The notes under the pieces were generated by a model. That model saw only the letters and a list, made by a program, of their open reading frames with translations. It searched no databases and was not told the DNA's origin. Position numbers and translations under genes: made by a program. From assembly GCA_008360955.1 (NCBI GenBank), contig LUCM01001936.1, forward strand, positions 330,425 through 394,424: a stretch of DNA of 64,000 nt. Reading direction: 5' to 3'. This document shows positions 61,501-64,000 of the stretch, one piece after another. The DNA comes from Fasciolopsis buskii. Lineage: Eukaryota; Platyhelminthes; Trematoda; Plagiorchiida; Fasciolidae. Position 1 is the stretch's first letter, and each line of letters starts with the position of its first letter.

Positions 61501-63146
61501 AACCTCGTTTCATAATGTGTCTTTACGTTGATCTTATTGGACATCGAAACTGAGCTAAACCGTGACAAAATGATCCGAAAAACTTTTATTCAAATCGACG
61601 ATTGTCAGGCTGGAGGCTAAACCACCAGTTTCATTTCAGCAGCATCACATTCTATTTCTCATTATGGCTTTTTAATATGCTCAAATGCATATGATCTGCC
61701 ATTTGTGCGGTTGGGTCATATATTGTACAAGCTTGAAAAGAGAGGCCCTTTATGTATGCTGTTCCTCAGGTTTCTCAAACTATTGTACATGCACTTAGGA
61801 GTTCGTAAGTTCCTGATCAGCGTGCTGTTCTTGAAAACAACTGAAACACTTAATTTCGGTTCGAAGGCTGGGTCCAAGCCACCGTCGAATATATTCTGTC
61901 CTGCTGTCGGTGATTCAACCTCCGAAATTTATCGCTCGATGGAAAATTCCGTTGCACTCTTAAGCTGAAGATGGCCCTGCGTCTGTGTGAGCTGTATTCA
62001 AGTGACTTTTCTGTATCTTTTCAATCTAATGCCAAGTGACTTGCGGCATTGGTCCATTTTGCTCTTCATGAGTCCGGAGACTGTTCTTACTGGCCTAAAT
62101 TTAACCGTAAGAATTGCGCAACGGAATCTAATCCGTCCGTTCTTCATATCTTTATCCTTCCCTTTAACTGTGCTGGAGTGAAACTATTACTGGATCTGAC
62201 TCGACTTCAATGTACATACCACTGTAAGTAACATTTGGTTGACCATTTCAACCTAGCAGTTGTGCGAGAATCATCGGCTGATACAAACTATGGATAGAGT
62301 TACACTGGCGGAGTCAATCAGGAGGCTGACCGATTGAATAAAAGTTGGTGAAAAATTGAATTCTCGGTATAGATATACCGAACCTTCATGGGAATGCAAA
62401 TGATCATGAATGGCAGAAATGAAGAAGCGTATAACTGTCTTTTTTATTTTACAATTAGCTGTTGCTAACAGATCGAGAGCAGCTTGCTCAAGTCCTATGT
62501 AAAAGTGCAAGAACCAGGTTAGCGAATACCTAGTTGGACCTATAGGAACCCCTTTCCCTCAACAAGGTATTTTTGCACTACGTATTTACTTTGCAATGTA
62601 TACGCATATTATGCATCGCATACTACATATACTGTACCATTTATGAAAGAACGAAGGAAACGTACAGGTCAGGTTTTTCCATAGGCCCAAAACTATCGAC
62701 TACAGTTTTCAATATGAGTCTCCTACTACTTGCGAGTTCAAATATTCTTCGACTAAATTCACATTAGTTAACTCTCAAATTTTTTTAAAGGCTGATTCCG
62801 TTGGTTGTTTCATCCCGACGTTAGTATTCGTTTCGAACAACTTATTGATCTGGTCGTGCCAGATAAATGCTTTTTCCGTTTGTGTGTTCACGGAGAATAT
62901 TTTGACGCAAACGTTTCCTGTCTAGTTACAGATTTTCCCCTGTGGATGTCTGCTGAGTCAAGTAGCAAATTCTACATTTCATATAAATCCGCTTTTTTTC
63001 ACGAACATTGCAGCAATGAAGTACTACACCTGAGCTCTGGGATTGACGAATTGGGTGTTCCATCTTGGAAATTGGTTCTTTGTTTGGCTCTGTCTTGGCT
63101 TATTTGTGCATTGGCTGTGATCAAAGGTGTACAGTCTTTAGGAAAG
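52344..63146 (+). CDS. SLC6-family Na+/Cl--dependent amino-acid (neurotransmitter) transporter, 5' part of gene
   Basis: Split gene with five exons: 52344-52524, 56742-56873, 58064-58225, 61375-61432 and 63014-63146. Junction phases are 1, 1, 1, 2, and the last exon exits in phase 0; all introns are GT-AG. From the ATG at 52347 the joined frame encodes 221 residues covering TM1 to TM4 of the usual twelve. The product would sit in the plasma membrane and import substrate by coupling to the Na+ and Cl- gradients. Key residues: Gly43 in [12 protein letters not shown], where monoamine transporters have Asp, which points to amino-acid substrates; Asn46 of the Na1 site; Tyr66 in VPY, the Cl- ligand in TM2; the TM3 pair Tyr119-Tyr120; and the loop-2 cysteines 144 and 153 (C-x8-C). 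The closest pattern is the glycine/proline/GABA transporter group; the exact substrate is unresolved. TM5 to TM12 lie beyond 64000. Confidence 0.96.
52525..56741 (+). other. SLC6 intron 1 (4.2 kb)
   Basis: GTGAGT donor, TTGTTTTCCAATCTAG acceptor. No repeat or second gene was recognised inside it. Confidence 0.9.
56742..56873 (+). CDS. SLC6 exon B: TM2 and first intracellular loop
   Basis: 132 nt. Completes the split Gly codon of the NGGGAF motif, then encodes TM2 ([19 protein letters not shown], residues 61-79) and the conserved loop segment [17 protein letters not shown] (80-96) leading to ISPLFKG. GQF/YASLGP is diagnostic for the family. Tyr66 corresponds to the TM2 tyrosine that coordinates chloride in GAT1 and SERT. 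Donor CAAAG|GTAAGC, phase 1. Confidence 0.96.
56874..58063 (+). other. SLC6 intron 2 (1.2 kb)
   Basis: GTAAGC donor, AATCTGTTTTAG acceptor. The 103-codon Phe/Ser-rich frame at 57054-57365 within it appears fortuitous. Confidence 0.88.
58064..58225 (+). CDS. SLC6 exon C: TM3 and start of extracellular loop 2
   Basis: 162 nt, phase 1 to phase 1. TM3 is about residues 105-135: [20 protein letters not shown], then FMAASF. The double Tyr (119-120) matches the TM3 tyrosines involved in substrate binding; the following residue is Gln, where many relatives have Asn (IYYN). The exon continues into [20 protein letters not shown], holding the two loop-2 cysteines (144, 153) eight residues apart, as in the family's conserved disulfide. 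The stretch SHCVYF replaces the more usual A/S-W-x-Y-Y, a mild divergence. Confidence 0.95.
58226..61374 (+). other. SLC6 intron 3 (3.1 kb), contains SINE copy 2
   Basis: GTGAGT donor; TTCCTCGTTTGCTTTCAG acceptor. Holds the antisense SINE at 59169-59327. The segment 58790-59160 just before it has protein-like short frames on both strands and may be additional transposon debris. Confidence 0.88.
59169..59327 (-). mobile_element. tRNA-derived SINE, copy 2 (B box deleted)
   Basis: Same family and orientation as 45771-45939: shared TTACTTCCTTTA tail complement, ATGTACGTCA, CTGCGGCC, GCCAAGTGGGGAAGTTGAC, AGGCGGTG and the head CTTGGCCACCGCC. Relative to copy 1, an 18-bp deletion at 59278/59279 removes the stretch containing the B box (45873-45890 in copy 1), so internal pol III initiation should be lost. 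Point differences throughout show that the two copies are old. It lies antisense within intron 3 of the SLC6 gene, where it could in principle be included as cryptic exon sequence, though I see no evidence of that. Confidence 0.82.
61375..61432 (+). CDS. SLC6 exon D: 58-nt micro-exon, extracellular loop 2
   Basis: Bounded by GTTTGCTTTCAG and TTACTA|GTGAGT. It enters in phase 1 and exits in phase 2, giving residues 159-176: [25 protein letters not shown] is the family's characteristic pre-TM4 motif (compare the S-P-S/A-E-E-Y/F-F of glycine and related transporters). With the Asn codon completed across the exon C junction it supplies three N-glycosylation sequons: N158-S-T, N161-V-T and N167-A-T. 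Too short for ordinary ORF calling; found because the exon C to exon E join otherwise lacks the motif and the phase. Confidence 0.93.
61433..63013 (+). other. SLC6 intron 4 (1.6 kb)
   Basis: GTGAGT donor; GCTTTTTTTCACGAACATTGCAG acceptor. The open frame that extends 5' of exon E from 62796 to 63013 is intronic: it lacks SLC6 similarity, and using it would break the phase left by exon D. Confidence 0.88.
63014..63146 (+). CDS. SLC6 exon E: end of loop 2 and TM4
   Basis: 133 nt. One base completes Tyr177, then [18 protein letters not shown] (178-195) and TM4 [18 protein letters not shown] (196-213), ending [14 protein letters not shown] in phase 0. [10 protein letters not shown]-x-P-x-W and KGV-x-S-x-GK are canonical SLC6 signatures. 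The next exon should begin with a V-x-Y-F/V-T-A-T-F-P-Y type TM5 sequence; I did not find it before position 64000. Confidence 0.96.
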
Positions 63147-64000
63147 GTAAGTCCCTTACACTGGCCGTTACTCTACAGTAGGGCATCAAAACCAAAGCAA
63201 ACTATGACTCCTAGACTTTAGGAAAAAGAACCTCTTTCTCCATTCTTCATTTATTTTCTTCAATCGCAACTATGATCTCCATTTTTCATTGTTGACGAGC
63301 CACATCAGTTATTTGTAACTTAATAACAATTTTACTGGCGCTCTTTTGGGTTATTTTTAACAATTCTTTGCACCATGGAAGTAACAGTGAGTAAAGTTTC
63401 CTTGTGATGAAGATTTTGCTAGATAGTTAGTAATCGGAGATGTTGCGTTCACATTCATACTTGCATAGGACGTTCATTGTCTTTGAGTCTTTGACCTACA
63501 ATTCCGCCGTCTTCTGCCGTTGCCGCTACCGTACTGTTCACAAACTTTGAAGGTCTGTTTCGCATTTCCCAATATGTGGATGATGCGGACTGTTTCTTTT
63601 TTTTCAACAAGGAGAACAATGCTTACTATCCAGTTTGTAAAACGGTATCGTTTTCCGCCCACCCTTAGCACGCGAGGTGCTGTTTGCGCGTGACAATCAC
63701 GTGAATTGTGGTCCAAATCTTGGTCAGAGGGGTGACTCACAATCCGAATTTTCGCCATCGACTTCTGTCGGTAGTGTCTTGGTTAACAGAATCGTTTTGC
63801 CAAAACAATGAGTTGATATGCCTGGAGAAACAAAATTTGGTACGTAAAAAGGATAAACATCCGCAACTTGAAAACAGGATTTAGTTGACAGTCTTCATTG
63901 TTTTATATTTTAGTTGCTGCGCTATTTACTATTTTATATTGATTTGTATTGCAGTGATTAACATTTAAGATAAAACTCAGTTTCTGCTATGACTCTGAAA
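63147..64000 (+). other. Start of SLC6 intron 5
   Basis: GTAAGT donor at 63147. No TM5 exon is visible. The stretch 63480-63760 is richer in G+C and open on both strands (94 codons on the - strand at 63474-63758), possibly repeat-derived. Nothing else recognised. Confidence 0.7.

Noticed and set aside
62796..63013. 5' extension of the exon E frame as coding (138-codon frame starting with TTG)
   Set aside because: Entry from exon C at 62790 hits a TGA at once, the extension shows no SLC6 similarity, and the 61375-61432 exon plus the 63013 acceptor restores both motif and phase.
63573..63584. YVDD tetrapeptide in a + frame, resembling a reverse-transcriptase catalytic motif
   Set aside because: The surrounding 53-codon frame has no other RT motif, and the four residues alone are not informative.

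Overview
Nuclear animal DNA, AT-rich (roughly 60% A+T by eye) and gene-sparse, with short exons separated by GT-AG introns of 1 to 4 kb, tRNA-derived SINEs and retroelement debris. There are no operons, ribosome-binding sites or long prokaryote-style ORFs. This architecture fits a large-genome invertebrate. A flatworm (digenean fluke) is my best guess, but nothing here proves the taxon.

The one securely recognised gene lies on the + strand at the right end. It encodes an SLC6 (neurotransmitter:sodium symporter) transporter. Five exons (52344-52524, 56742-56873, 58064-58225, 61375-61432, 63014-63146) join in phase into a 221-residue N-terminal part covering TM1 to TM4. TM5 to TM12 lie beyond the window. 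The Gly in TM1 at the position of the monoamine-transporter aspartate indicates an amino-acid substrate (glycine/proline/GABA/taurine type). A 58-nt micro-exon carries most of extracellular loop 2 and its N-glycosylation sequons.

The remaining 52 kb hold no gene I can name. Between 22 and 51 kb there are several open segments bounded by plausible splice sites. Three + strand ones (26623-26718, 36082-36162, 42853-43035) are phase-compatible with exon A of the transporter and could form a long N-terminus, but chance candidates are expected at this rate, so they are low confidence.

Mobile and repeat content: (1) a degenerate retroelement ORF on the - strand at the left edge with an in-frame TGA, perhaps Penelope-like; (2) a perfect 100-bp inverted repeat at 31402-31609 whose arms contain a hammerhead-ribozyme-like fold, flanked by near-identical 18/19-bp direct repeats; (3) two copies of one tRNA-derived SINE (45771-45939 and 59169-59327), the second lacking its B box through an 18-bp deletion and sitting in a transporter intron; (4) a weaker, different SINE candidate near 20.6 kb; (5) a frame-broken coding relic near 40 kb; (6) several microsatellites.
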